The notes under the pieces: model-generated
What the model saw: the letters and a program-made list of their open reading frames with translations, nothing else
Databases searched by the model: none
What the model was told of the DNA's origin: nothing
Assembly: GCA_024275435.1 (NCBI GenBank)
Contig: JAJRZC010000309.1
Coordinates: forward strand, 1 to 43,169
Direction: 5' to 3'
Length of the DNA stretch: 43,169 nucleotides
DNA from: Alphaproteobacteria bacterium
Lineage (GTDB): Bacteria; Pseudomonadota; Alphaproteobacteria; Rhizobiales; Hyphomicrobiaceae
Program-made: the position numbers and the translations under genes
Shown: one piece after another, positions 26,811 through 35,747 of the stretch
Position numbering within the stretch: the first letter of the stretch is position 1
Layout of the letters: each line of letters starts with the position of its first letter

Positions 26811-26920
26811 TTTCCAAGACCCAGAACATCGCTCTGGAGACTGGAATCTTTGCAGTGTTCTAGAAACATGTTTTCGCGCGTGATTTATACGAAAACCGAT
26901 GCTCACGTTTTGATTTGCCT

Positions 26921-28306
26921 CTAATAGGTTTGCTGGCGTTTTGATTTGTGCTGTTGGTAACGCATGGACTTGCGGGTACGGGCCCAGTTTTTTTCATCCA
27001 AGCTGGCGGCAGCATCATTGCTTTCTTTGGCCAGGGCACCGAGAGCGGAAATGGAAGCGGCAGGTGCTGCTCCCTCGCCTCTGCCCAGCTTTTCGGCATT
27101 CTTCTTCAGGTAAACTGCATTTTCCTGGAGCAATTGCCGCGCGCCTGCAACGTCTCCTTTGTCGCGAAGTTTGACCGCACGCTCTGAGGTTTCTGTTGCG
27201 ATCTGGGCTGTGACCTGGCTCATGACGGACTTGTTGATGCTGGCTTGCGCTTCGTCATCATCTTGAGAATAGCGTGATCTGACTTGGCTTTGGACCGACT
27301 CGCGGCCGCCTGTTTCAAGATCCAGATATCGTACATCAATGCTGGCAACATCTGTGGTACCAACAGGTTTTCCAGATTCCGTTTCAAGTTCCACGATAAG
27401 ATAACGCTCGGAGCCGCCGGTCAGCTGATTGAGCTTTATTTTTATACGATTTCCGTCGATCTGCGCTTCACGGCCAAGGATACGCTTGGGCCTGAAGCCC
27501 TCGTGACATTCGATGATGATTTCGATGTCCTGAGCGGCGATGGAGAGTGTATCGCCAAATTCCTGATCGAAAATTTCCACCAGATCGTCCGGTGTTTTGG
27601 CGAATGCGTGGTTGCCGTCGCTGGCCAAAGCCAGACGGCTCATCAGGTCTTCGTTGTAACTGAGACCAAGGCCAATGGTTGTGACCGAGATGCCTTTGCT
27701 GCCCAGCTCTTGGCCAAGTTTTGCTAGTTCGGCAGGGCTGGAAGGTCCGACATTGGCCAGACCATCGGACATCAGAATCACGCGGTTAACGCGTCGGCCT
27801 GAATAGTATTCGCGCACTTGACGTCCACCTTCGCTGACACCAGCGTGAAGTGCTGTGGAGCCGCCCGCATTGATGCGATCAATCTTGGCTTTCAATCCGA
27901 AATGATCATCGAGCCGACCAGCGCGTGCCAAAACGTCAACACCGTCATTGTAGGCAACAAGCGATACATAGTCGTCGCGTCCCAATCGAGAGATTGCCTG
28001 GCGGGCGGCTTCCCTCGCGGCCTCTATGCGCCGGCCTCTCATTGAGCCTGAACGGTCGAGCACCAGAGCGACGTTGACGGGGGTGCGCCTGTCGCTGCTT
28101 TCACGTCGAAGTGCTTTCAAACTGAGGCGTAAATATACTTTTCCGCCCTTGGTTGAAATGACTTCCTGGCCAAGGTCGGCGGTGATATTGACGTTGCCCG
28201 CTATGGCGGGACTGGTCATGGCGAGACCAAGAATTGCAGCGGTTCCGGCAGCGAGAGAAATTCTTGGGCGGGAAAGGATGTCTTTTAGGGGGCGCATTAT
28301 CGACAT
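26921..28306 (-). CDS. Secreted von Willebrand factor A domain protein
   Basis: A 461-residue protein with a signal peptide (about 1-37, ending SPAIA) and a VWA domain at about 77-245. The metal-ion site is complete: DRSGS (84-88), Thr151 in GGSTALHAG and Asp181 in LMSDGLANVG. A beta-rich domain follows (about 258-345), then a helical Ala/Lys-rich C-terminus (about 355-461). Similar secreted VWA proteins act as adhesion or complex-assembly factors; the role here is unknown. AGGAG lies 10 nt before the chosen start (28306). The large membrane protein gene precedes it on the same strand, separated by 156 bp with a terminator. Confidence 0.85.
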   Translation of the reverse strand: MSIMRPLKDILSRPRISLAAGTAAILGLAMTSPAIAGNVNITADLGQEVISTKGGKVYLRLSLKALRRESSDRRTPVNVALVLDRSGSMRGRRIEAAREAARQAISRLGRDDYVSLVAYNDGVDVLARAGRLDDHFGLKAKIDRINAGGSTALHAGVSEGGRQVREYYSGRRVNRVILMSDGLANVGPSSPAELAKLGQELGSKGISVTTIGLGLSYNEDLMSRLALASDGNHAFAKTPDDLVEIFDQEFGDTLSIAAQDIEIIIECHEGFRPKRILGREAQIDGNRIKIKLNQLTGGSERYLIVELETESGKPVGTTDVASIDVRYLDLETGGRESVQSQVRSRYSQDDDEAQASINKSVMSQVTAQIATETSERAVKLRDKGDVAGARQLLQENAVYLKKNAEKLGRGEGAAPAASISALGALAKESNDAAASLDEKNWARTRKSMRYQQHKSKRQQTY

Positions 28307-28398
28307 GGAATGAAAACTCCTATGGGGGGCCGATTGTTTCAAAGATTGCTACGCGCGATGCTGGGCGGAAAAGAGCAGGTGGGATGGCAACAATGTGA

Positions 28399-28434
28399 AA
28401 TAACCCGCATTGCACTCAAGCAACGCGGGTTATT
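28399..28434 (-). terminator. Terminator after the 1147-aa protein gene
   Basis: AATAACCCGC (28399-28408) and GCGGGTTATT (28425-28434) form a perfect 10-bp stem with a 16-nt loop. It lies about 30 bp after the stop at 28463 and before the VWA gene; on the reverse strand it ends in TTATTTC. Confidence 0.75.
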
Positions 28435-28462
28435 TAAGAAATTGTAATTTTCAAGGCTTGTT

Positions 28463-31400
28463 TTAGACGTTTGTTCCGTTGGGACGTTTGATGGGCTTGA
28501 TGGGAATTATGTTTTCGTTCTTGTCGGGTGTCGCATCACGATCTCGAAGCACATTGGGCATATCGACCTGGGAGCTGTGGGGTGCAATCTGTGCGATGAC
28601 ATTTTCGACCTTTTGCCAAGTGAGAGCGTCAACAAGCTTGTTGGAACGAAGTGTTGCCAGTGCTGAGGTTAATCTTTCCCTGAGGTCGTGGTCTTCAGGT
28701 TTTAACATGCCGTCGCTGGAGGCGGCCTCATCCAGACGATTGATGAGCATCTGAACCAACCCTGTATCGGGATGCATCATCAGGATGGGCCACGCGGAAA
28801 ACACTTTACTGCTGATTTTATCGAGAGCGGCCGCTTCTTTAGAGTTGGCATGAACGGCTCTTTTGAATTTCTCATATAGACTCTGGAAACGGTCCTTGCG
28901 ATCTCGCTCGAACTGCGCGATGAAATCGTGCAAGGGCCGGTTTTCTGTTGCGCGATGCAATAGCGCCTTCCAGGATTCACTTGCCGCTTGGTGTACCTCT
29001 TCATCACCAGATAATATTATTTCCCGGTCTGTGCCGGGGCGAAGTTGGAGTGCTTCGAGAAGCTCATCGCGATAGTAGCGCTCCAGTTGGGCTGGATTGA
29101 CGTCATGCCTGTTGTTGGAAGCACCTGCGGATGAGCCAGGACTGTGCGGTGAAGGTGCCTTTTCATTCTCTTCGCCTTGGGCGGGAGCTTTTTCAGCCTG
29201 ATGGTCTAAGGCTCGGGTGCGGTCGGTTAAATCACCGCCATGTTGCACAGCAGGGGAATTGTTGGGGAGCGGTCCGGTAATTTGAGCATGTGCGCCCAAC
29301 CGTTTTCCCTGCTTGGGAATTGTGGCGGCGATCATCGCGATGGTTTTGTAGAGTTCTTTGTGGATGTAGTAGCGGCTTTCCTCTCCCTTGCGCTCATCCT
29401 GCTGGGCGAAGTTTAGGGTTGTGCCCGCATTCAAAACTTTGCGAACCAGAGACTTATCGTTATCGGAGACCTGCTCCATGAGGATTTCAGATGAGAAGCC
29501 ATCGCGCTCGTTAATGGGGTGCATGTTGTTTAAAACAATTTCAGCGTGATCCCCGACATAGGGCTGCAATGCAACCGTGACGATTCCTCTTAAATCGGCA
29601 AGACGCCCCAGATTTTCTTCCTTCTCAAAGCAAGTTTTGGCGGTGAAGGACAAAAACTCGAACAATTCGGGACGGATGAAATAGCGCTCCGGATGAAGCG
29701 GATCACGCTCAACGGCGCCAATGGCCGAACCGGCATTCAAGACTTTCAATACGCGCGCGCGATCGGGTGTTTCCTCAAAGGGAATTATAACTTCCTGGGT
29801 AAAGCCATCGACCGGGGTGATGGGTTGCATTGCCGAGATGGTCGCGTGGGCGTTGGTGTACTTGTCTGGAAGAAGCGCGTTTTCAATGATCGCCTCAAGC
29901 TGGGAGGCAGAACGTGCCTTTTGCGAGGGTACGTCTTGCAGGGGTGAGCGTACAGCGTTTGCCCCAAACAGTCCGGACATGAACACCAACAAGTCGATGG
30001 CAATTGCGATAGCGAGGGCAAGAATAGCGAGGCGATTCCCGTCCTGGAAGGCGTTCCAGGTGACGACGAAGCGGTGAGCCTTGTCATCGCGATTGAGTTC
30101 CGCGTAGTTGATTTGTTGGCGAAGCTTTTCCGTAGCATCGCTTGGCAGTCCAGAGTCTGCGAGGCACTTGCGTGAGAAAGCAAACAGGCCATCGGTGGTG
30201 GATATGCGTTCGAGTTTATCGCCACCGGCGCAATTTTGCGCAAACATGGCCGCGCCGGCATCCAACGCGAAAATACTGGAGGCCGCTTCGCCTGCTTGTT
30301 TGGGATCGCAATCAATGGCGCGCACACGTTCCTTGGTTGCGGGCGTGGAGAGCATGGCGCTGTAGAGCTGTGTGCACTGCGTATGAAGCGCGTTGAGTTT
30401 ATCAGCTGTTGGGTCCTGGCGGAAGGCCGCTTTGGCTTTTTCGAAGGTGGGAAGGACACGTGCCGGGTCGACTTTCTCGACCTGCGTGTTCTCGCTGAAT
30501 GAGCGGCTGGCTGCGGCTATGCGCTGGTTGGCCGTCTGAGAAATACCCTTGAGCTTGGCAATCTCTCCTTCGACTTGCGCAAGTTCTCCTTTTATTATTG
30601 CGCGCCGTTTGTCAATTTGCGCCAAACGAGATTGGGGGGAATTCAAGCGCCTGGTTGCCACCTCAATCTCGGCCCGGATCCTGCGTTCGAGCTCCTTGCT
30701 GGCGCGCCAGAATTTACCTCGCCCCTCTTTGCCCGAGCCTTCGACGCCGCGCTCTTCTGCCAATGTCAGGGCGCGCTGTTCATCGAACTTTCGTTCCAGG
30801 CCGGCAATGACTTGTTTGTGTTGGGAAACTTGCGAAACTAGAGCTGGGCGCTCGGCCACAAGCCTGGCGTTTTCCTCATCGAGTTGGATCTTGCGCGCGC
30901 TCAGCGCCGCTTGAGAACTTTCTGCGGTGGCGATGCGGTCTTGTTGTTTTGCTATGGCAGCGCGACGCGCTTCCATCTGGGAGACGAAATAATCCTCGAT
31001 GAGTTGCTGCGAGCCCTGAGCTTGAGCGGCCAGCTTATCAAGCTGCTGCTCATAAAGTTTCCATCCGTCCGTATCAAACAACCGTTCCGCCTCCAATTGT
31101 CGGCGAGTTGTGATGTTCTCGCCGATGTCGGCGACAATTCCGGAGACATGGTTTTGAGCGCGTAATTGCGCAGCGCGTGCACGCTCTTCAGCGGGGAAAA
31201 TTGTTGAGAACAGGCTGTCGAATGAGAAGAAAACGGATGTCGCCATGCAGGCCAGGAACATGACCCACAAAACAGCATTGCGCATGATTATGCGGGTGCT
31301 TTGCAAGTAGGGTTGGAAAAGGTCCCACTGGAGGAAACCAACAAGCACGATGAAACCAGCGGCCACGGCGCCAAACAACAACCCTTCGGAACTTACCGGT

Positions 31401-31906
31401 AGGTGCCCAATGTAAAACAGACCCACAGCGGAGGCCACGATGACCATGGCGGCGAGAATTCCGCCGATGATGCCGACCGTATGGATCGAACGTTCGCCAG
31501 CGCGATGGTTCATGCCGGAAGCGAAGCTTTCTCCAATGAGCCAAGCGACGATCAGCATCACGCCTTGGATGCCGAAGGTGATCATCAGGGAAAGTGTGGG
31601 CTCGGCCGTGAAATTCTTCATGCCGTCCCAGGTGGTCCAGCCGGAAGCAAGGGAGAGGACCAGTCCGGTTGCGCCGAGAAGCGCCAAGCGCCAGTTGGAG
31701 AATAAGGTATCTTCGATGGTGCTTGAGAGGCGTTTCCAGATGCGACGTAAAAATCCGTACACCACAGCAATCAACAAGCCGAAGGTGATCATGGCAACGG
31801 CATTGGACTTGAAGAATTCTAGAAGGGGAGCGTATTGGTCTGAAGCAGCCTCGCCCATTTGGGCAACGTTGGCAGCAATGCCATTTACGATCGGTACAAA
31901 GTCCAT
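28463..31906 (-). CDS. Large 7-TM coiled-coil membrane protein with duplicated C-terminal module, unknown function
   Basis: A 1147-residue protein of no family I recognise. Six hydrophobic segments lie at about 34-52, 72-90, 104-124, 143-166, 175-193 and 209-232. A charged helical coiled coil follows (about 240-460), then a region with four Cys (511, 533, 559, 581), and a seventh segment at about 624-647. By the positive-inside rule (RRIWKRL after TM1, RSTRIIMRN-type loop before TM6) the N-terminus and the 240-620 part are periplasmic, and the last 500 residues cytoplasmic. There two similar modules occur in tandem (about 668-760 and 767-865), sharing MQPI/MHPI, DGF, RVLKVLNAG/LVRKVLNAG and RYFIRPELF/RYYIHKELY. 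A Pro/Ser/Glu-rich linker and a helical domain (about 938-1110) end the protein. Start 31906 has AGGAG 11 nt upstream; a TTG seven codons earlier is the alternative. Confidence 0.85.
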   Translation of the reverse strand: MDFVPIVNGIAANVAQMGEAASDQYAPLLEFFKSNAVAMITFGLLIAVVYGFLRRIWKRLSSTIEDTLFSNWRLALLGATGLVLSLASGWTTWDGMKNFTAEPTLSLMITFGIQGVMLIVAWLIGESFASGMNHRAGERSIHTVGIIGGILAAMVIVASAVGLFYIGHLPVSSEGLLFGAVAAGFIVLVGFLQWDLFQPYLQSTRIIMRNAVLWVMFLACMATSVFFSFDSLFSTIFPAEERARAAQLRAQNHVSGIVADIGENITTRRQLEAERLFDTDGWKLYEQQLDKLAAQAQGSQQLIEDYFVSQMEARRAAIAKQQDRIATAESSQAALSARKIQLDEENARLVAERPALVSQVSQHKQVIAGLERKFDEQRALTLAEERGVEGSGKEGRGKFWRASKELERRIRAEIEVATRRLNSPQSRLAQIDKRRAIIKGELAQVEGEIAKLKGISQTANQRIAAASRSFSENTQVEKVDPARVLPTFEKAKAAFRQDPTADKLNALHTQCTQLYSAMLSTPATKERVRAIDCDPKQAGEAASSIFALDAGAAMFAQNCAGGDKLERISTTDGLFAFSRKCLADSGLPSDATEKLRQQINYAELNRDDKAHRFVVTWNAFQDGNRLAILALAIAIAIDLLVFMSGLFGANAVRSPLQDVPSQKARSASQLEAIIENALLPDKYTNAHATISAMQPITPVDGFTQEVIIPFEETPDRARVLKVLNAGSAIGAVERDPLHPERYFIRPELFEFLSFTAKTCFEKEENLGRLADLRGIVTVALQPYVGDHAEIVLNNMHPINERDGFSSEILMEQVSDNDKSLVRKVLNAGTTLNFAQQDERKGEESRYYIHKELYKTIAMIAATIPKQGKRLGAHAQITGPLPNNSPAVQHGGDLTDRTRALDHQAEKAPAQGEENEKAPSPHSPGSSAGASNNRHDVNPAQLERYYRDELLEALQLRPGTDREIILSGDEEVHQAASESWKALLHRATENRPLHDFIAQFERDRKDRFQSLYEKFKRAVHANSKEAAALDKISSKVFSAWPILMMHPDTGLVQMLINRLDEAASSDGMLKPEDHDLRERLTSALATLRSNKLVDALTWQKVENVIAQIAPHSSQVDMPNVLRDRDATPDKNENIIPIKPIKRPNGTNV

Positions 31907-32235
31907 GCGGTCAGGATCTCCTTGCAACGCGAGAGTTGAAATGGCGGGCGCAGGCTTTTTGACAAAAAGCCTTTGAAAGTGCCGAGGCCAAGTACCTCAT
32001 CGTAGGCGCGGGGAACCTGCCTAGCCGGGTATCCAAGTGAGGCAAAAGAAATGTAACACGCACCGTCGCGCAATAGCCACACGCATTTAATTCAATGACA
32101 CAACAGTTTGCCTGTTCGTTCGGCGAGAATGGGGCGATATACGCTCGGAAAAGAGATTTCTGTTTGTAAGTTGTGTGTTTGAAACAGATTCATCGCGGCT
32201 TGGATTTATCTCGCCACGTTAAGGTTACAAATAAT
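31907..32235. other. 329-bp region upstream of the large membrane protein gene
   Basis: No gene. It contains the hairpin at 31952-31972 in the probable leader of the leftward gene and, further right, AT-rich sequence near the thiolase stop. No convincing consensus promoter could be picked. Confidence 0.4.
31952..31972. repeat. Perfect 9-bp hairpin AGGCTTTTT-GAC-AAAAAGCCT
   Basis: Arms AGGCTTTTT (31952-31960) and AAAAAGCCT (31964-31972) with a 3-nt loop, 45 bp upstream of the large membrane protein start. It may be a terminator remnant from the thiolase side, an operator, or an RNA element in the leader. Confidence 0.6.
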
Positions 32236-33414
32236 TTAGACTCGCTCGAACAGAGCTGCGACGCCTATGCCGCCAATAGCACCAAGCGTTGCAATGGCGT
32301 ATTGTGGACGATCGTTGTCTTCCTGGTTGCGGACCATTCGCGTAAACAATCGCACAACCAGCACCGCGCCAGAGGCTGCAAAAGGGTGTCCACGCACCAC
32401 TTCTCCACCATCTGGATTGAGTATGTCGTCGTCAATTCCAAGATTGCTCGCGAAGGCGATGGCTTGGGCGGCTGAGGTTTCACCCAGTTCCACAAGACCA
32501 ATGTCCTTTGGGTTAAAACCTTGCGCTCGCTGGTATAATTTCTTCATGACTTCCACTGGTGCATCCGCCTCTTTGTGCGGAGCAACTCCCAGGCTGGCGC
32601 TTGCAACGAGCCGCATGGCCGGGGGCCTGCCTAAGTCTTCCCAGACCGATTGCGAGACAACCACGACAATGGCGGCGCCATCATGCATGGCGCTTGTATT
32701 GCCCGGGGTTAGAGTTCCAGTGGGTGGAATGTAGGGAGAAAGACTTTCCAGTTCATCTATTGTGGGTTCGCTTAACGTGCCTTGGTCGCGGGCTTCGTTT
32801 GCGTTGGCACGCAGCGGGACGATCTCACCGACAAAGCGCTGCTTGTTCTGTGCCTCTGAGGCTTTCATATGGGTGCGTAAGGCCCATTCGTCCTGTCTTC
32901 CGCGATCAATGTCATAGCGTTTGGACAGCTGTTCTGATGCTTCAAAAACCTGTGGATCATCTGTTTGTTCTGTGGTGTCAGAGGTCACGGGTTCAACGGC
33001 CATGAAATGGGGTGTTTGATATAGGCTGCGCGGTTTTGCGATACGCCAAGGAGCCGTTGAGACAGATTCTGCACCGCCCGCTACGACGATCTGGCTGTCA
33101 CCTATTCCTATAGAACGAATAGCGTTCAAGATGGCGTCGAGGCCAGAGGCACACTGGCGGTCAATTGAAACTGCCGAAACCTTTTCCGGTAGCCCTGAAG
33201 CCAGAGCTATGAGACGGGCGGGATTGCCTCCATGCATAGCATTGCCGATGATGATCTCGTCTACTCTCTCGGGGGCTACTTTGGCATCTTGCAATGCAGC
33301 AATAACAACCGGGGCGGCTAGACTTTCAAGGCGGCGGCTCTTATGCAACCCGCCAATACGACCCAGCGCCGTTCTCCTGGCTGCAATAATATAACTTGGA
33401 GCAAGTCCACTCAT
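32236..33414 (-). CDS. Thiolase-superfamily protein lacking the usual second catalytic Cys
   Basis: A 392-residue thiolase-fold protein. The acyl-accepting Cys is present (Cys88, SIDRQCASGLDA), as is the His in EVVRGHPFAASGA (His343). The conserved NEAFA motif is replaced by GETSAAQA, and the CxGGG motif near the end by LGAIGGIG, with Gly378 where the proton-shuttling Cys is expected. It may therefore be a thiolase-like protein with altered chemistry, not an ordinary acetyl-CoA acetyltransferase. The chosen ATG 33414 has only a weak ribosome site; TTG ten codons upstream is possible. Monocistronic as far as seen. Confidence 0.8.
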   Translation of the reverse strand: MSGLAPSYIIAARRTALGRIGGLHKSRRLESLAAPVVIAALQDAKVAPERVDEIIIGNAMHGGNPARLIALASGLPEKVSAVSIDRQCASGLDAILNAIRSIGIGDSQIVVAGGAESVSTAPWRIAKPRSLYQTPHFMAVEPVTSDTTEQTDDPQVFEASEQLSKRYDIDRGRQDEWALRTHMKASEAQNKQRFVGEIVPLRANANEARDQGTLSEPTIDELESLSPYIPPTGTLTPGNTSAMHDGAAIVVVVSQSVWEDLGRPPAMRLVASASLGVAPHKEADAPVEVMKKLYQRAQGFNPKDIGLVELGETSAAQAIAFASNLGIDDDILNPDGGEVVRGHPFAASGAVLVVRLFTRMVRNQEDNDRPQYAIATLGAIGGIGVAALFERV

Positions 33415-33737
33415 TACCAACTGCGTCCACTTAGGGCTTTTCAAGTGATGAAATTCATATTCGTTCCATGCATCTTATGAAATTGCCATTCAAAGGACCG
33501 GTACTTGCTTGGATATAAGCCAACTCGTACAGGAGCTAAGATAAAATGATTGGCTATGACGATGCGTTACTGGTTTTCGTGGTATATGTGCACGAAAGTA
33601 AGGCAGGGAGACGCCTAAACTGCGATCTTTGATCTTGGCCCTCTTGTTTACTGATTTAGCCTAGATCATGTTAGCTGGGGCAGGAATACGCTCTGATAAA
33701 CATCTTCTTATAGCAATAACCGTTAGTGGCGAGCAAA
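33415..33737. other. 323-bp divergent region between thiolase and Fur-family genes
   Basis: No gene. TTCATA-N17-TATGAA is a loose inverted repeat near 33430-33460. No clear Fur or Zur box is recognised. Confidence 0.3.
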
Positions 33738-34283
33738 ATGAACAAGGTCCGCTTGAAGACTTCTCAAAAAAGTACCCCAGGGAAAAGCGAGGGCGTGAAG
33801 GCTGGGATTTCTCTCACCCCGGAAGAAGAGCATGCCCGGGTGGAGACAATGATCGAGAGAACCCGGGAAGCCTTCGAGGAGCGCAAACTTCGCTTTACTG
33901 ATTTGCGCGAGCAGGTCTTCAGGGAAATCGCTTCAACGCATGGTTCGGTAGGGGCGTATGATATTCTTGACAGCCTGGCTGAAAAGGGAACACGTCTCGC
34001 ACCAATTTCCGTCTATCGCTCAATTGATGCACTTATGGATGTTGGAGCAATCCACCGTCTTGAGAGCAAGAACTCGTTCTTTGCATGTCGACGTCATGAG
34101 CATGGTAAAAAGGGCCGGCCTATATTTTTAGTCTGCGAACGATGTGGAGATGTTACTGAAGCTCCGGCACCGGTGATATTTGAAAAAATCAATACGCTTG
34201 CTGCCGATGCTGGATTTCATGCCAAGGTCAAGTTCGTGGAAGTCTCTGGCATTTGTGCATCTTGCGAAAAGAACGGCACCTGA
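33738..34283 (+). CDS. Fur-family regulator, Zur-like
   Basis: A metal-dependent repressor of 181 residues. The winged helix covers about 50-115 (LRFTDLREQVFREIASTHGSVGAYD, APISVYRSIDALMDVGAIHRLES, given in parts). The dimerisation half has CRRHEHG, the structural zinc pairs CERC (133-136) and CASC (173-176), and a short C-terminus. Cys pairs of this spacing and FLVCERCGDVTEA favour Zur over Fur or Irr, but target metal is inferred. The N-terminus is about 35 residues longer than average, so the start may be later; GTG 33726 is an alternative. No zinc transporter genes are next to it. Confidence 0.85.
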   Translation: MNKVRLKTSQKSTPGKSEGVKAGISLTPEEEHARVETMIERTREAFEERKLRFTDLREQVFREIASTHGSVGAYDILDSLAEKGTRLAPISVYRSIDALMDVGAIHRLESKNSFFACRRHEHGKKGRPIFLVCERCGDVTEAPAPVIFEKINTLAADAGFHAKVKFVEVSGICASCEKNGT

Positions 34284-34464
34284 ATTCTTCCTTCGTTCAG
34301 GACTTGCTTTCAAATGGGCGTGCTTAACCTGACATTTGAGACCAGGATGAGGCTAGGCCATCAGGGCCTGTAGGGACACACGCGACACCCGCAGGGTTGA
34401 CGCACGCTGCTGATATGCGAAGACAATCCCTCTTATTCAACAAATTCTGTGACGGTACTTGCCC

Positions 34465-35742
34465 ATGAGCCAAATTGTTGCCGGGCCTTTGGCACCTCGA
34501 CGCCGCAGCATTCAAGTGGACGTTGGCGGCGTTTGCGTTGGTGGAAACGGTGTGGTTGTGGTGCAGTCCATGACCAACACCGACACGGCCGATATTGAAG
34601 CGACTGTTAAGCAAGTTGCGGCACTGGCAAAAGCTGGTTCCGAACTCGTTCGCATTACCGTTGATCGAGATGAGGCTGCCAAGGCTGTGCCTCACATTGT
34701 CGAGGCGTTGGACAAACAGGGCGTCAAGGTTCCGCTGATAGGGGATTTCCACTACATCGGCCATACGCTTTTGCGTGAGAATCCCGATTGTGCTGCGGCG
34801 CTGGCCAAATATCGGATTAACCCGGGAAATGTTGGCTTCAAAGACAAGAAAGACAAGCAGTTTTCCAGCATCATCGAAACAGCACTGCGGTTTGACAAGG
34901 CCATTCGCATCGGGGTCAACTGGGGGTCGCTCGACCAGGAACTGCTGACAACATTGATGGATGAGAACGCGCGCTTGTCTGAACCCAAAGATGCGCGCGA
35001 GGTTATGTATGAAGCGATGGTGAGCTCGGCTCTTCTTTCAGCTGCTCGCGCGCAAGAGATCGGGCTTGGCGCCAACAAGATCATTCTCTCGGCAAAGGTT
35101 TCTTCTGTTCAGGACCTCATTGCGGTTAACACCATGCTTGCCAACAGGTGTGATTACGCTTTGCATCTGGGGCTCACCGAGGCGGGTATGGGATCCAAAG
35201 GTATTGTGGCGTCGTCGGCCGCGATGGGTATTTTGTTGCAACAGGGCATCGGCGATACGATACGGTTTTCACTGACGCCGGAGCCGGGAGGGGAACGCAC
35301 CAATGAAGTGCGTGCTTCACAACAATTGTTGCAAACCATGGGATTGCGCGCATTTGTTCCTGTGGTAGCCGCCTGCCCGGGCTGTGGGCGCACAACGTCG
35401 ACGGTGTTTCAAGAACTCGCCCGCGATGTTGAGACCATGATCCAGGAGCGCATGCCCTCATGGCGCTTGAGCTATCCGGGTGTTGAGAAACTCAATCTGG
35501 CGGTTATGGGCTGCATCGTAAATGGGCCGGGTGAATCCAAACACGCGGATATCGGCATTTCCCTTCCCGGCACTGGAGAAACCCCGGCAGCGCCTGTCTT
35601 TATAGATGGCAAGAAAGCGATGACTCTCAGGGGGCCTAATATTGCTGACGCGTTTAAGGAGATTGTCGAAGATTACATCGAGAAGCGGTTTGGCGCTGGC
35701 AAAGTTGTGGGCAGCAAAGAGCGCGAAAATCTTACAAATTGA
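34465..35742 (+). CDS. ispG: 4-hydroxy-3-methylbut-2-enyl diphosphate synthase
   Basis: A 425-residue Fe-S enzyme of the non-mevalonate isoprenoid pathway, converting MEcPP to HMBPP. The TIM-barrel part begins [18 protein letters not shown] and contains GDFHYIGH and RINPGNVG. The C-terminal 4Fe-4S ligands are in CPGCGRTT and [10 protein letters not shown]. The start is ATG 34465; TTG 34459 is in frame. It ends only 5 bp from the convergent nasA stop. Confidence 0.96.
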   Translation: MSQIVAGPLAPRRRSIQVDVGGVCVGGNGVVVVQSMTNTDTADIEATVKQVAALAKAGSELVRITVDRDEAAKAVPHIVEALDKQGVKVPLIGDFHYIGHTLLRENPDCAAALAKYRINPGNVGFKDKKDKQFSSIIETALRFDKAIRIGVNWGSLDQELLTTLMDENARLSEPKDAREVMYEAMVSSALLSAARAQEIGLGANKIILSAKVSSVQDLIAVNTMLANRCDYALHLGLTEAGMGSKGIVASSAAMGILLQQGIGDTIRFSLTPEPGGERTNEVRASQQLLQTMGLRAFVPVVAACPGCGRTTSTVFQELARDVETMIQERMPSWRLSYPGVEKLNLAVMGCIVNGPGESKHADIGISLPGTGETPAAPVFIDGKKAMTLRGPNIADAFKEIVEDYIEKRFGAGKVVGSKERENLTN

Positions 35743-35747
35743 ACATC

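Noticed and set aside
29785-30459. A 224-codon frame inside the large membrane protein gene
   Set aside because: Same strand but another frame; Ser/Pro/Arg-rich product typical of an out-of-frame reading.
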